In this document: in pieces, positions 13,701 through 28,700 of the stretch
How positions within the stretch are numbered: the first letter of the stretch is position 1
How the letters are laid out: every line of letters begins with the position of its first letter
Notes under the pieces: generated by a model
Database searches by the model: none
Seen by the model: only the letters and a program-made list of their open reading frames with translations
What the model was told of the DNA's origin: nothing
Position numbers and translations under genes: made by a program
Source: Mytilus galloprovincialis
Lineage: Eukaryota; Mollusca; Bivalvia; Mytilida; Mytilidae
Length of the DNA: 64,000 bases
Reading direction: 5' to 3'
Assembly (NCBI RefSeq): GCF_965363235.1
Contig: NC_134838.1
Coordinates: forward strand, 501,001 to 565,000

Positions 13701-16700
13701 AGTCCTAAAATCATCAGATACAGATTAGTCATAACCTTCCACTGTTAAATCTACAAGGCAGGATACACAGTCCTAAAATCATCAGATACAGATTAGTCAT
13801 AACCTTCCAATGTTAAATCTACAAGGCAGGATACACAGTCCTAAAATCATCAGATACAGATTAGTCATAACCTTCCACTGTTAAATCTACAAGGCAGGAT
13901 ACACAGTCCTAAAATCATCAGATACAGATTAGTCATAACCTTCCACTGTTAAATCTACAAGGCAGGATACACAGTCCTAAAATCATCAGATACAGATAAG
14001 TCATAACCTTCCACTGTTAAATCTACAAGGCAGGATACACAGTCCTAAAATCATCAGATACAGATTAGTCATAACCTTCCACTGTTAAATCTACAAGGCA
14101 GGATACACAGTCCTAAAATCATCAGATACAGATTAGTCATAACCTTCCACTGTTAAATCTACAAGGCAGGATACTAAAATCATCAGATACAGATTAGTCA
14201 TAACCTTCCCTGTTAAATCTACGAGGGTCAATACACAGTCCTAAAAAATGCATATTAAAATGAAAGCCTCGCAATGATTTCTGAATTTACAGTTATTCAT
14301 ATGCCTGAAACGAACGTTTTATATATACAAATGTACTCCTATATATATATAAGTATCTAAAAATGTAACTTTAACACACTAATGAGTGTTATAAAATTAA
14401 TTGTTATATTCTATATATTATTCACGCAATATTTCGCTAAACAAATTCCAGGCCATGTCCACTTGTATTTTTGTCCATCTGATGAGTTAAGCCTTTTTCA
14501 ACTGATTTTTATAGTTCGTTCTTATGTTGTACTGTTATACCACTGTCCTAGGTTAGGGGAGGGTTGGGATCCCGCTAACATGTTTAACCCCGCCACATTA
14601 TTTATGTATGTGCCTGTCCCAAGTCAGGAGCCTGTAATTCAGTGGTTTTCGTTTGTTTATGTGTTACATATTTGTTTTTCTTTCATTTTTTTACATAAAT
14701 AAGGCCATTAGTTTTCTCGTTTGAATTGTTTTACATTGTCTTATCGGGGCCTTTTATAGCTCACTATGCGGTATGGGCTTTGCTCATTGTTGAAGGCCGT
14801 TCGGTGACCTATAGTTGTTAATGTCTGTGTTATTTTGGTCTTTTGTGGATAGTTGTCTCATTAGCAATCATACCATATCTTCTTTTTTATAGCTTCATTG
14901 GGTGTGTGCATCTATCTAGGTGAAATCGGATGCATGACAAAAAATATCTTTGTAGCTTGAGCTACACAAAATTAGTGTAAAAGTTTAACATATTAATTTA
15001 TTGATGGTCTATATAAAACATATTTTAGTTGTTACTCCTATATATATATATATATCATGTACTGTAGTACGCTGCTAGATTAAAACTGACGTGGAAAGGT
15101 AACACATGCCCACCGAAAGCTCTTTTTTTGAGAGCCCAGGTGGTCGTGTGGTCTAGCGGGACGGCTGCAGTGCAGGCGATTTGGTGTCACGATATCACAG
15201 TAGCATGGGTTCGAATCCCGGCGAGGGAAGAACCAAAAATTTGCGAAAGCAAATTTACAGATCTAACATTGTTGGGTTGATGTTTAGACGAGTTGTATAT
15301 ACATTATGTACACAGCCATGTATCACCATCATTGATGGCGATCCGATGGACACATCTGTTGTAGGGTTGTCACTGACTCAGACGTACTTATGTATATATA
15401 TATATATATATACTAATATATGAAAACTGTTGTTTCGTATTTGTGTTTGTAACTATGTATACTGTATTGTTTATTCTATTTGTAAAAGAATAATATTATA
15501 ATGATATTATTTATATTATGCTCCTTGTGAGCCCATTTAAGGGAAATAAAACATATTTTCTTCTTCTTCATATCCTCTTGTAAAGATAATAACTACAACA
15601 ATATCTAAAATCTGATAATTCCTTTAAACGAGGGGGAATGAATTGGTAAATTTTAATCATATCAACGTTAGAGCATTACAATTTGTATTGCAATCATAGT
15701 CCTGTTTTCTCTATTTGACTGATTTATTGGAGAAAAATCATATTTTCAAATTATGAGATAAAATAAATCTTTGGTATTATTGCCAATGAAACAATTCTTC
15801 ACAAGAGAGCAAATGATCAAATATAAAACAATTAAAACAAGAAAAATAATGGCCTAATCTATGTACAAAATAATGAAGAAAACAAATTTCAGTCAGGGGT
15901 ACTACTTGTACAAGTCATTTTCATTTACTTGAAGAAGTAAAAAGAAATATACACATAAAAGTAAATAAATAATGTTTGAACAATCTCCCCTTAATTTTCT
16001 CAAAAATTTACTTGTATAAGTAAATTTTTCATACAATCCCACAAAAGTCCTCAAGTTTTGAGATGTAAATTCATGCCTTTAATGATTTTTCCCAGGTTTG
16101 CTCATTTTTTTTTTTATTAGAGTTCAATGTTTCATCTCATTAATTCAATAAAGAAACTGATTGCGCGCGCAAGGCCTTCAAAAATTGCTCCTTGGGGGCT
16201 TGTAAATGAGCAGTGTTCTGAAGATAACAGACAAATGGGATTTTCATTGTCCATGAAATTATACTTAAATGATTAGTAAAGACATTGGCAAAGGGCAGAT
16301 AATTTAAAGTTCTATTAGAGCAAAGAAATTATAACAATTCAATAAAAGAAGATAAGATGACTTTTTTACTTCTACAAGTAAAAAAATCTGAATGTCTAAT
16401 CAGGCAATATTTTTTTTTACCAATGCATTGTACAAGTAAACAAAATTCACTTGTATAAGTATCCTACAAATTTACTTATATAAGACTAAAGTATATTAAT
16501 ATTACTTCATCAAGTAATTAAAAAGAACCTGTACAAGTAGTACCCCTGACTGAATGTAGCATGGCAACAAATGGCAACCAAATATTCACTTTTTGTTGAA
16601 ATCAAATTCTAATTTTTGTCCCTTTGGACCTGAATGTGGATCAATATGAAAAAGGGGCCAAAAGGTATCCATGAAAAACTATTTTTTCCTTATTCCAAAA

Positions 16701-19700
16701 AATTTGGTAATTTGGTACCTATGAAAATACCTGAATCCCCAGTATGATTAGTATGCAGTACATGTATTTATACCTCTAATTTCTTATGATTTTCCTCTTC
16801 ATGATAAGTTTGTAATGTACTGAAGTAACCAATTGAGGGTTGTCTGTCCTTACCTCTAATATCTTATGATTTTCTTCCTTAGATAATATTAAAGTTTGTA
16901 ATGGCATTGGCTACTAAAGTCACCAATTTAGGGTTGGCTGACCTTACCTCTAATTTCTTATGATTTTCTTCGTTAGATGATAAGTTTGTAATGGCATTGG
17001 CTACTGAAGTCACCAATTTAGGGTTGGCTGACCTTGACATTTTTTGTTGATAGAGTAAATTACTCAGTCTGGACAAGCATCCATGTTCACGGAACAAATT
17101 CTGAAAAATATAAATTATTTATTCACAATAGTTGAAATGAATGTGGCTTGTGATATCACTATGTTAACCATTCAATTAACTATAATTATTTGTTACTTCC
17201 TTTAAGTAATTACAGAAAGATACGAGAGAAAATTAATTCAATTCAATGCTATTCAATGCTGTAATTGCTAAGAAAACTCTAAACTTTCTTCAAATCCAGG
17301 AGTTAATAAGAAAACTCTAACTTTCTTCAAATCCATGAGTTAATAAGAAAACTCTAAACTTTCTTCAAATCCAGGAGTTAATAAGAAAACTCTAACTTTC
17401 TTCAAATCCAGGAGTTAATAAGAAAACTCTTACTAAACTTTCTTCAAATCCAGGAGTTAATAAGAAAACTTTAAACTTTCTTCAAATACAGGAGTTAATA
17501 AGAAAACTCTAAACTTTCTTCAAATCCAGGAGTTAATAAGAAAACTTTAAACTTTCTTCAAATCCAGGAGTTAATAAGAAAACTCTAAACTTTCTTCAAA
17601 TCCAGGAGTTAATAAGGAAACTATAAACTTTCTTCAAATACAGGAGTTAATAAGAAAACTCTAAACTTTCTTCAAATCCAGGAGTTAATAAGAAAACTCT
17701 AACTTTCTTCAAATCCAGGAGTTAATAAGAAAACTCTAAACTTTCTTCAAATCCAGGAGTTAATAAGAAAACTCTAAACTTTCTTCAAATCCAGGAGTTA
17801 ATAAGAAAACTTTAAACTTTCTTCAAATACAGGAGTTAATAAGAAAACTCTAAACTTTCTTCAAATCCAGGAGTTAATAAGAAAACTTTAAACTTTCTTC
17901 AAATCCAGGAGTTAATAAGAAAACTCTAAACTTTCTTCAAATCCAGGAGTTAATAAGAAAACTTTAAACTTTCTTCAAATACAGGAGTTAATAAGAAAAC
18001 TATAAACAAACTTTCTTCAAATCCAAGAGTTAATAAGGAAACTATAAACTTTCTTCTCATCAAGGAGTCAACGAACAGGTGTAAATTGCACAGTGAAATT
18101 GTTTTTTAAATAAATGAAAGCTGTCTCACTGTCCAAAACATGAGTTCTAATTGATGCAATTCTCATTCAGTCACATTATTTGCAATAATTAAAACTGAAT
18201 TTACAGTAGACAGGATGATTCGAAAATAAAAAATTGTGTGAAAAGTTTCGTTTTGATTAGTTAAACAGGACTTGAGTAATGGTTTGAGTAAATGTATAAA
18301 ACAAGAGTGTACATGCTGAAATGTCTTGCCTTCTTTACTAATCATTTATATTATGATGATAGTCCTAAATATAAAGCTTTATTACAACTGTCAAATAAAC
18401 TTAATTAACCAAGAAAACTAAACATCGACCAATGAACCATGAAAATGAGGTCAAGGTCAGATGAACCATGCCAAGGCAGGCATGAATAGCTAACAATTCT
18501 TTCAATCCATACAAAAAATATAGTTGACCTATTGCTTATAGTTTAGGAAAAACAAACCAAAACACAAAAACTAAACACTGAGCAATGAACCGTGAAAATG
18601 AGGTCAAGGTTAAAATCTGTGTGACTGACAAATAGATCATAAAATATTTCCATACACCAAATATAGTAGACCTATTGCATACAGTATAAGAAAACAGACC
18701 AAAACACAACAAGAGGCTGTCACAACAACAGCAAACTGGATTTATTAACATTTATTTGTGTCCTGGCAATATCACAAGAACCATAACTCCTGAACGGTGA
18801 AAGTGAAAATCGTCAATATCAAATTTGACCTGCATTTTGTCATCAGTATCAACATATTAAAATTTGAAAGAGCTTAGGTTGAATGGTTCATGAGTAAATG
18901 CACAGACATGACTGGAAACGCAATTTTTAAATCTTTCAAGAACCATGCCTCCTGAACGGTAAAAGTCAAAATTGTCATTCTTGCACTTGACCTCCATTTT
19001 GTCATCAGTAACAACATATTAAAATTTGTGAAGCTTTGATTGAACAGTTCATGTGTAAATGCACAGACATGACTGGAAACGCCATTTTTCAATCTTTCAA
19101 GAACCATAACTCCTGAACAGTAAAAGTCAAAATCGTCATTCTTGAACTTGACCTCCATTTTTTCATCAGTAACAACATATTAAAATTTGGGAAGCTTTGG
19201 TTGAACAGTTCATGTGTAAATGCACGGACACGACTGGAAACGCCATTTTTCAATCTTTCAAGAACCATAACTCCTGAACGGTATAAGTCAAAATCATCAT
19301 TCTTGAACTTGACCTTCATTTTGTTGTCAGTAACAACATATTAAAATTTTAAAAGCTTTGGATGAACAGTTCATAAGTGAATGCACGGACAACATTTGTT
19401 TGCCGCCCGCCTGACCGCCCGACTGCCTGCCGTACATCCCTAAATCAATAACCAACATTTTTGTCACAAAAATCCGGTTAAAAACTTAACTATAACCACT
19501 GAACCATGAAAATGAGGTCAAGGTCAGATGACACCTGCCAGTGAGTTGGACATGTACAACTTACAATCCTTCCATACACCGAATATACTAGACCTATTGC
19601 TTAAAGTATCTGAGATATGGACTTGACCACCAAAACTTAACCTTGTTCACTGATCCATGAAATGAGGTCGAGGTCCAGTGAAAACTGTTTGACAGGCATG

Positions 19701-22700
19701 CGGACCTTGCAAGGTACGCACATACCAAATATAGTTATCATATAACTTATAATTTAAGAGAGAATTTAACATTACAAAAATCTTAACTCTTTTTTCAAGT
19801 AGTCACTGAACCATGAAAAAAAGGTCAAGGACATTGGACATGTGACTGAGGGAACATAAGGCATCAATATACAAAGAATTTAGCATCCAAGTCTTCCACT
19901 TTCTTAAATATAAAGCTTTTAGGATGTAAGCTAACACTGCTGCCGCCGGATCACTATCCCTATGTCGAGCTTTCTGCAACAAAAGTTGCAGGCTCGACAA
20001 AAAATCAATGACAATGCACTCTTTGCTGACAAAAATCAAAATCTCTAACAAAAATTTGTACCATTATAGTTCTAATGAGATTCATTAAACATGTTATATA
20101 AATATAGTGCTTTCCCTAAACATATGATAAGGCTTGGTTTTATATATATATATATATATAAAAATAAAATATCACTTTAAATTTTATTTATCAAATTTGA
20201 AACTGTTTCAAATGTTTTAATATTTAGCAAATACCGTGCTAAATACATCCCTCATAGATTATCCCTGAGATTGGATACTGACAGTCAACTGACTTACCTT
20301 CTTGTAAAACATCAATAACCATTTGTCTATACTACTTTGTTGTATAGATTTTATAAGGTATCTTTACCAGTCATAAAATATTTATAAATCTAGAACCAAA
20401 GGATTCTAACAATAAAACTAAGTGAAGAAGGCACATACATCGTGTATCATAAGGTCATTGATTATAATCTTGGTCAGTTATCTTCATTGTTTTCAGTATC
20501 ATGATCCAGGAAGAAAAATTATAATTTAAATTGAAGTTTAAACAAATCTTCATGCATGTTCATCCTTAGATAGGAAAGTTCATATCTAAGAAAAAAGTAT
20601 GTAATTAAGAGAAGTATAAGTCAAACAAACATGTCAACAAATTTCATCACAATCTGATATTTACAAAAAAGAAAATAGTATATGAACTATACCAGAGACA
20701 GATTTATAAGGTTTTCCAGGGAGCCAATGTCCCCCTTTTTGTGGGTAGTTGGAAAATTTGGTTGATTATTTAAGGAATAACTTATTCATGACTGGAGCAG
20801 GCCCCCTCTTGTGCAGTCTGTGGCCCTCCCTCCCCCTCCCCCTTATGAGAATTTCTGGATCCGCAATGGTATACAGTTTACTAAGTAACAAAGGGCCATA
20901 ACTGTAGTTTGAGTACTTCATCAACACAGAAAATAAATATCAACAATAGGACATACTTTGGTCTTTCATGTTTATCTTGTTTTAAGTCAAGTGATTTCAT
21001 TAAATCTTTTTATTGTAACAGATATATATCTGGATAGCAATTTATTTTCTCCTAAAAGATCTGCAGGAGACATAATTATCTTGGAGAAGAAATGGTGGAA
21101 GCCTGTCAGTAAAATTAAATCTGAACACCTAAGTTTGGACCATAACAATTGGAAATAATTTGGTTTTCTTAATAATGGTAAATACCCCAACCCTAACCCT
21201 ATCTACAATGTCAGAACTTAAAAGTTTATGATTAGTACCAATTATCAATTATTAACTACATAAATTATATTTACATCATAATAATTAGATATTATCAACA
21301 AAAAATTACAACATTCTCATTACTGTTTAGTGATCAAACAATCTTACCGTTTTACAATGTTTTAGTAAACAACTTATTGGTTGATATATAAATGCAGGTA
21401 TTGTGTCAGTCCTACAGACTATCATAAATCAATAAAAAGACTGTTATAGATAGTATACTATTTACTAACCACTTGTCTTAAAAAAAAGTCATTCAGGCTA
21501 GGCCACAAAAATTATAAATTTACCTGTTTCAAGATTCAGGTATAGAATTGGATAAAGCAGACACCATTCCAAATAAGTTCCATATTTTTACTAATAATCT
21601 TAAATAATTGTATTGCAATGTTGGAAAAAAGGACAGAAAGATATTTCTTTTTAATCAGGAAGAATTTTGACACTTTTCATGCTTTTATTTGTTACAATTG
21701 GAAGGGCAAATCTAAAAAAAAATTAGATAAAATCATTTTTTTGTAGGCAGATTATTTCAAACAGTAATACATTCACTCTATCTCACTTACAGAGAATTTC
21801 AGTAGATGGTAATAAATGAATCAAACATATGAACCCATCCAAATTTCGGTAAGAAACAGATTCTTTAGCCAATTTCTACTTTTCAAGTCAGCTTATTTCA
21901 CATATTAAAATTTACAGTTACTTCATTATGACATGGTGCAAAAACTAAATGACTGAATTTTAAACCTGAATATCATATAGAAATGTACCCATTGATAAAT
22001 AAGGAATAAAATTGAGAATGGAAATGGGGAATGTGTCAAAGAGACAACAACCCGACCATAGAAAAAAACAACAGCAGAAGGTCACCAACAGGTCTTCAAT
22101 GTAGCGAGAAATTCCCACACCCGGAGGCGTCCTTCAGCTGGCCCCTAAACAAATATATACTAGTTCAGTGATAATGAACGCCATACTAATTTACACGAGA
22201 AACTAAAATTAAAATAATACAAGACGAACAAAGGCCAGAGGCTCCTGACTTGGGACAGGCGCAAAAATGCGGCAGGGTTAAACATGTTTGTGAGATCTCA
22301 ACTCTCCCCCTATACCTCTAGCCAATGTAGAAAAGTAACGCATAACAATACGCAAATTAAAATTCAGTCCAAGAGAAGTCCGAGTCTGATGTCAGAAGAT
22401 GTAACCAAAGAAAATAAACAAAATGACAATAATACATAAATAACAACAGACTACTAGCAGTTAACTGACATGCCAGCTCCAGACTTCAATTAAACTGACT
22501 GAAAGATTATGATTTCATCATATGAACATCAGGCACAATCCTTCCCGTTAGGGGTTTAGTATCATACCATCATAACATATATGAGAAGAACATAACCCGT
22601 GTCATGCCAACAACTGGTTTTTGAATAAATGTGTTTAGTTCCGATGCAAAGACCCTATAAGTGAATCAATATTAACGCCAAAATATGCAATCTTTAATGA

Positions 22701-25700
22701 CCTGACAACAGTATCGTAACTATATCCCTTCTTAATAAGTCTATTCAAAGGTTTTGTTAGTTTTTGAGGTGAATAATGACACCTTTGTGCTTTATAAAGA
22801 ATATTTCTATAAAAAATTGGATGTGAAATACCTGAACGTAACTTGTTTTTTTACCATTTAATGCACTACTACCACGAAAAACCAATGCTGAAATGTTGCA
22901 CCTTGCCTTGAAAATCTATGAAATAAAGGTCTGATTATGCTTATCATGAAAACTCAAATAATTTGTTGATCAATCAATCATGAAAATGAGGTCAAGGTCA
23001 GTAGAACTCTGTCAAACAAATGTATACATCTGACAATGACCTAATAGACCTGTTACTGATCAGGAAGACTTAATGTTGATCATGGTTACAAGAATCCTTT
23101 CAAACTAATTTTAAAATGTTGAAATGATTCTTAAAACCCAATGTAGAAGTGATAATACTGGTGGATGCTTAAGGGGGCTCGCGGGTCTAAATCATTTTTT
23201 TTATTTAATATAGGATTTACCTATATTTTTTCTATAAATTAATTTTATAGAAAAATGAAATAAAAAAATGGGGTCACCGTTCATTTACGCTCACAATCTG
23301 CCTGTGAAAGAAGCATACATTTTTGTTATTTAAATGTCCTTTTTTTCTGTTGAACTATAATAGGCGAAATAACGGTAATATCGAAATAAAAAAAGATCTA
23401 AATTACAGAAATCGCTTAAATTTTACAATTATTTAGTTTATATACAGGTTATTCGAAAACGACAATAAAAAATATAGGTCACCGATGAGTTAAAAAAGAT
23501 ATTTCAATTTTAATGCCAAAATATGGCATTTTTTGCACCAAAGGGAGATAATTTGGAGCTTTTTCAATGATATCTACATTTTAAAAGTCACCTGAGGCCA
23601 ACACGAATTGATTTTTTGGAATGAGTTTTGTACCATATGATAAAGTAACAACTACTTAAGGTAATAAATAAAATTTGTAATAAAAAATAAAGGTTTAATT
23701 TTTTTCTGAAAATCTTATACCCGCAAGCCTCCTTAACTAACAACAACATCCCAAGTTAGATCCAGCATTTACATGTGTGTTCAAATCATTTACATTAGCC
23801 AGGTTTGTACTTACAAAATATTAAATGCTTTAATAAGCTCTAATCCAACACTTTAATAAGCTCTAATCCAACACTTTAATAAGCTCTTATCCAACACTTT
23901 CACTCTCTAAATATATCTTATACTACATGTACTAGTAGGTAAAACTATTGCACTTTCAGCTACGTTTATATTTTCTTCCAATTATCAATTAAAACTGTCC
24001 CTTTCAACAAAATCAATGACTATAATTGTATAACCTATTATGTAACATCTGTTTATAATCCTGCAAAGTAAATGAGCCTTGTTCTTCCACACAAAAATCT
24101 TCACAATTTAATGAAGTTAAAGTTATTCAGTTATATACAGTATTTATATTAGATTTATGATTAATATTATGTTGGGTTTTTTAAGTTTATTAATTCTAAA
24201 AGAAGATTTGCTATAAGTATAGCTCCATTTTATATAAAGATCAAGGAAGACCTTAACAAGTTGATAAAAAGCAGTAGACTACAAATATCTAGCTGCCCAA
24301 CAGGAGCATGGTCTACTTGTTCCAAGAAATCATTATCAAAAGTATTGCCAGAAATTTAAAAAATATAATTAGGTAATTTTTTTAAGGTATACTTTCAGTT
24401 AATGAGCAGCATTCTATTCGTGACTTTTGACAATATAAGTTCAATAACTACAATTTGTAGTGAAAGTCATCAATAAAACCAGAGGATCCAGAAAGGACTT
24501 ATAAAATAGAAAGTATGTAAAGCTTGGATACAGGATTAGTATTATAATCAGATTGATGTATACAGAACTTTAGAATATATGTCCTCAAATAGTCATATTC
24601 ACCAGGCTTGTTTAATTTTGTACTAGCTGAGATGTGACTAAACCAGACACCAAATGTGGGATCACTACTTAGATAATTAAGGAAGTCCAATAAGCATGAT
24701 AAGTTATTATTGCAGATGAAAATGTTGAAAAAACTAATCAAGCTCATAACAAGAGGCTGTCACAATGACAGCAAACCGGATTTATTAACATTTATTTGTC
24801 TCCTGGCAATATCACAAGAACCATAACTGATGACAGTGAAAGTGAAAATCGTCAATATCAAATTTGACCTGCATTTTATCATCAGTATCAACATATTAAA
24901 ATTTGAAAGAGCTTAGGTTGAATGATTCATGAGTAAATGCAACAACATGAATGGAAACGCCATTTTTTTATCTTTCAAGAACCATAACTCCTGAACGGTA
25001 AAAGTCAAAATCGACATTATTAAACTTGACCTCTATTTTGTCATCAGTAACAACATATTAAAATTTGAATAAAATAGCGATAATAAAGCTTACCTGATTT
25101 CTGGTAAAGGTTGAACATCGATTGATTCCGTTGAGGACCGTCTCCTGTAACTTAGGATCAGGATGGGTTAATAAGCAGGACAGAATCTCAGCATTAGAAC
25201 CAGACAGAATCCCAGGAGAGGTCTGAGATACAAGCAAAGCGTCTGTTATCTCTTCTTCACTGAATCTAGTATAACTCTGATCATCATCTGATTCTCTACC
25301 TTCTTTTACCTCACAGGATTTTCTAGTATAACTCTGATCATCATCTGATTCTCTACCTACTTTTACCTCACAGGATTTTCTAGTATAACTCTGATCATCA
25401 TCTGATTCTCTACCTACTTTTACCTCACAGGATTTTCCATTTACACTCTTAGTTTGTCTTTCTTCTGGAGTGCTTCCATTTAGATTAGGTGTCTTTGATT
25501 CACTTTCTGATATTACTATCTTTGGTGTAGATGAAAGAGTCTGAGACCTTTTAGGTTCTACTATCTCCCCTGCAAATACCTCTTTATTTCCCTCCAAACC
25601 ATTGTTTACTTCAAGTTTTACTACTTTCTTGGTGTTGTCATCTTTTCTAGTTTCTGATTCTTCTTTTAATGTATTATCGTTACTTTCTGCATTTTGATTT

Positions 25701-28700
25701 GTATTCTCGTCAGTATTTTCGACTCCCTCAGATAGAAATTTCTGAAGTTCTTTTCTAAAGAATTCCAAATTTTCTGAGTCGTCCTTAGCAATTGGTTTAC
25801 TCTTTGGCATTTCGTGCGGTTTTTTAGGACTTTGCACATCTACATTGATAAAATCTTCATTAGGATGTTTACGTTTACCATGAATATGACTATCTTTGTG
25901 TGTGTGATCATCATGCTGTTCACTGCTAGGTATCAGTGTATCATTATTCTTCTCCTCAGATTTTCCTAAAAATATTAATTATATCAAAATTTATTCATAT
26001 GGAATAATATCAAATATTGATATTCATTAATAATCCAATAGGAATTCTCCACAATTATTTAATTGTAATCTTTTGAAAGTTGAAGTTAACATTTTGGTTT
26101 GTTCCTATGCATTTTTCATGATTGGCAAATCTGGGTTTCTCATATTTAACATCTTTTAATGTACCTATTACACCTATGCTTGCTCAAATAAAACAACGAA
26201 TTCATTACCAAATTTTACAAGAACAAAATTCATATATTACAGAATCATCAAAATTATCATTTTTTCAACATTTTTGTTTTTCAAATAAACGTGCACACTA
26301 TGTAGACCAATTGAATATGTTAAATGATGGGGCACCTTTGGCAAAACTAAGGCTAAGTGCACACAGTATTGAAATTGAAAGAGGTAGATACATGCAAGTT
26401 AACAGAGAAGAAAGGTTGTGCAAATTATGTCATAATAAAAATATTGAAGACAAAAAACATTTTATCTTGCACTGCACAAAATATGAATCACAAAGAAATG
26501 TTCTTATATCAAAATTGTCCTATTTTTAAAATTATGACAAATAATCCAAAACGGAGGATGAATATACAGTATCAAACTATTACTTAATAGCAAGTGTAGA
26601 AAAACACCTTATACCCCGGCAACCTTACCTAATCTAATATTTGTCGATTTTGTTAACTAAATGAAATAATTCACGATGTTAATCAATAAAGCTTCTTTAT
26701 TTTAAAATTGCATGTTGTTTTTTTTGTTTATTTTTTACTACATGCGTCGCCTACATAAAATTGAGAATGGAAATAGGGAATGTGTCAAAGAGACAACAAA
26801 CCGACTATATCTAGCGGACAACAGCCAAAGGCTACCAAGTGGTCTTCAATGTGGCGAGAAACTTAATATAAGGAGGTGTAGCACCGGGTGGGGCTCATAT
26901 AGGGAGGACTGGGCGTTAAACAGCTGTTGAGATTGAGGAACTCATGATTATTTTGTTGTTTTTTTATTGTAAATTTTTATAGAACGGAAATCTGGCAGCG
27001 GTAATTTTTAAGCTTCATGACCAGAAACATTCAGTAGGCATGCATGTATATTAACATATATTTGTCAGCTTTCCCCTCCTGTCAGAATAAAATGGTCCGA
27101 TAATATAATCGTTTATAGCTAGAACCTGGGTTTTCCAGTAATGATGTAGCCTATTATAGCAGACTGTATCCTCATTGTTGAAGGCCTTAGGTTGCCTATA
27201 CGTTGCTTACATCGACTTTATTTGAACTTCGCTTTGGTGGATAGTTGTCTCATTGGCAATCATATTACCACATCTCCTTATTGTATTTACCTGAATAATC
27301 CAGTTGTAATATTCCACTGACCACCGACTATTTCTTTTACCTCGCAAATAAGGGAGATCATTTACGTCGTGGACGGACTGAACTAGTCGGGATAGTTTTT
27401 ATATAGTTTCTGTTCTCGAACGGAAGTCCACGACAGTAAACAAAATAAAACTGGGATCCAGTTAACATGCAATTTTTGTTTGCTTTCTCTTAGACACATA
27501 ACTAATTGATTAAAATTACTTAAATATATATATTTCATATGGAGGTTGTCCTACTTACAGGAGGCATATACACCGAAGAAGAAACTGAGCGCCATATGTC
27601 GTCATAATGATTGTTAGCATAATACAAGATGACATTTAACACTTCGACATTTCACACATCGACAATTCAGGAATCAACATGTTACAAGTTACAAAACATC
27701 AATATACAAAAAAACAATTTACCAATAAAGAATTTTGAAATCTTCAAGTTACAAATTGACAATTAACAAATGAAGAATGTTGAATTTACAAAGATACAAG
27801 TTACAAATTGACAACTTACGAATGAAGCATTATGAAATTGCACAGTTACAAGTAACAAACTGACAATTAACCGATTAAGAATGTCGAAACTACAAAGGTA
27901 CAAGTTACAAATTGACAATTTACGAATTAAGCATTATGAATTTCACAATAACAAGTTACAAATTAACAATTTACGAATAAACAATTTAGAAATTACACAG
28001 TTACAAGTTAGGAATTAAGAATTTTGACCCCGTTGGCTTTCCATAGGATTGTGCCTGATATTCATATGATGAAGACATGATCTTTCAATCAGTTTAAGGT
28101 TCATCATAACAAATGGACAAATATGGCCGTATTTTCACCTCTAAAACTACTCAGTGTACAGACTTACCTGTGAAGTTTGGAAAGTTTTAAGGCCTGGCAT
28201 CCACTTGATATATAAAAGTTAAATGCCTTTTGTGCTTCAAAAAGATAAAATCGTTTTTTCATTTTGATGGGCATTTTTTTTTCCTTCCTGCAGAAGATCT
28301 AAAATTAAACAAACACCTGAATTACTTTGATACTGTCCACTCAGATAAACTCTTTAACTCACCTATAAATGTGTAGATATCTATTGTCCATGCCAATCAA
28401 GGGCAATCAATACAAGACAAACCAGTTCTTACCCGAGAGGGAGCATTTCAAAGTTATATCCCAACTTAGTTTATTTTTACACCTTCTACAGGAAGGGAAA
28501 AAAATGTCCAATAAAGTCCAAAACAGATTTCATCTCTCGGATATGCCAAATACATTTAACTTTTATATATATCTAGTGGATGCTAGGCATTAAAACTTTC
28601 TAAACTGCACAGGTAAGACTGCACACAGAGTAATTATTGACTTGGAAAGTGTTGATAAATTGTGATTCGTTTCTTTCATTCAAATTTGAGTCTATATTTT

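Noticed and set aside
15130..15228. Functional tRNA-Leu gene
   Set aside because: A and B boxes are present, but the acceptor arm does not close well and a SINE body and tail follow.
18874..19319. Minus-strand frames in the 161-bp repeat resembling a repeated protein
   Set aside because: Frames are interrupted and follow the repeat period; no homology recognised.
27290..27410. TATATAAAA on the minus strand (27,396-27,405) followed by donors at 27,340 and 27,290, as an alternative ARMC10 promoter and first exon
   Set aside because: Joining either donor to exon 2 gives the wrong phase or a stop for the ATG there, and no membrane anchor results. The 34,345 exon fits better. A non-coding alternative first exon remains possible.
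27553..27600. Short minus-strand exon starting MALSFFFGVYAS with a good GTAAGT donor
   Set aside because: Phase 1 fits exon 2, but the junction codon would be TGA.
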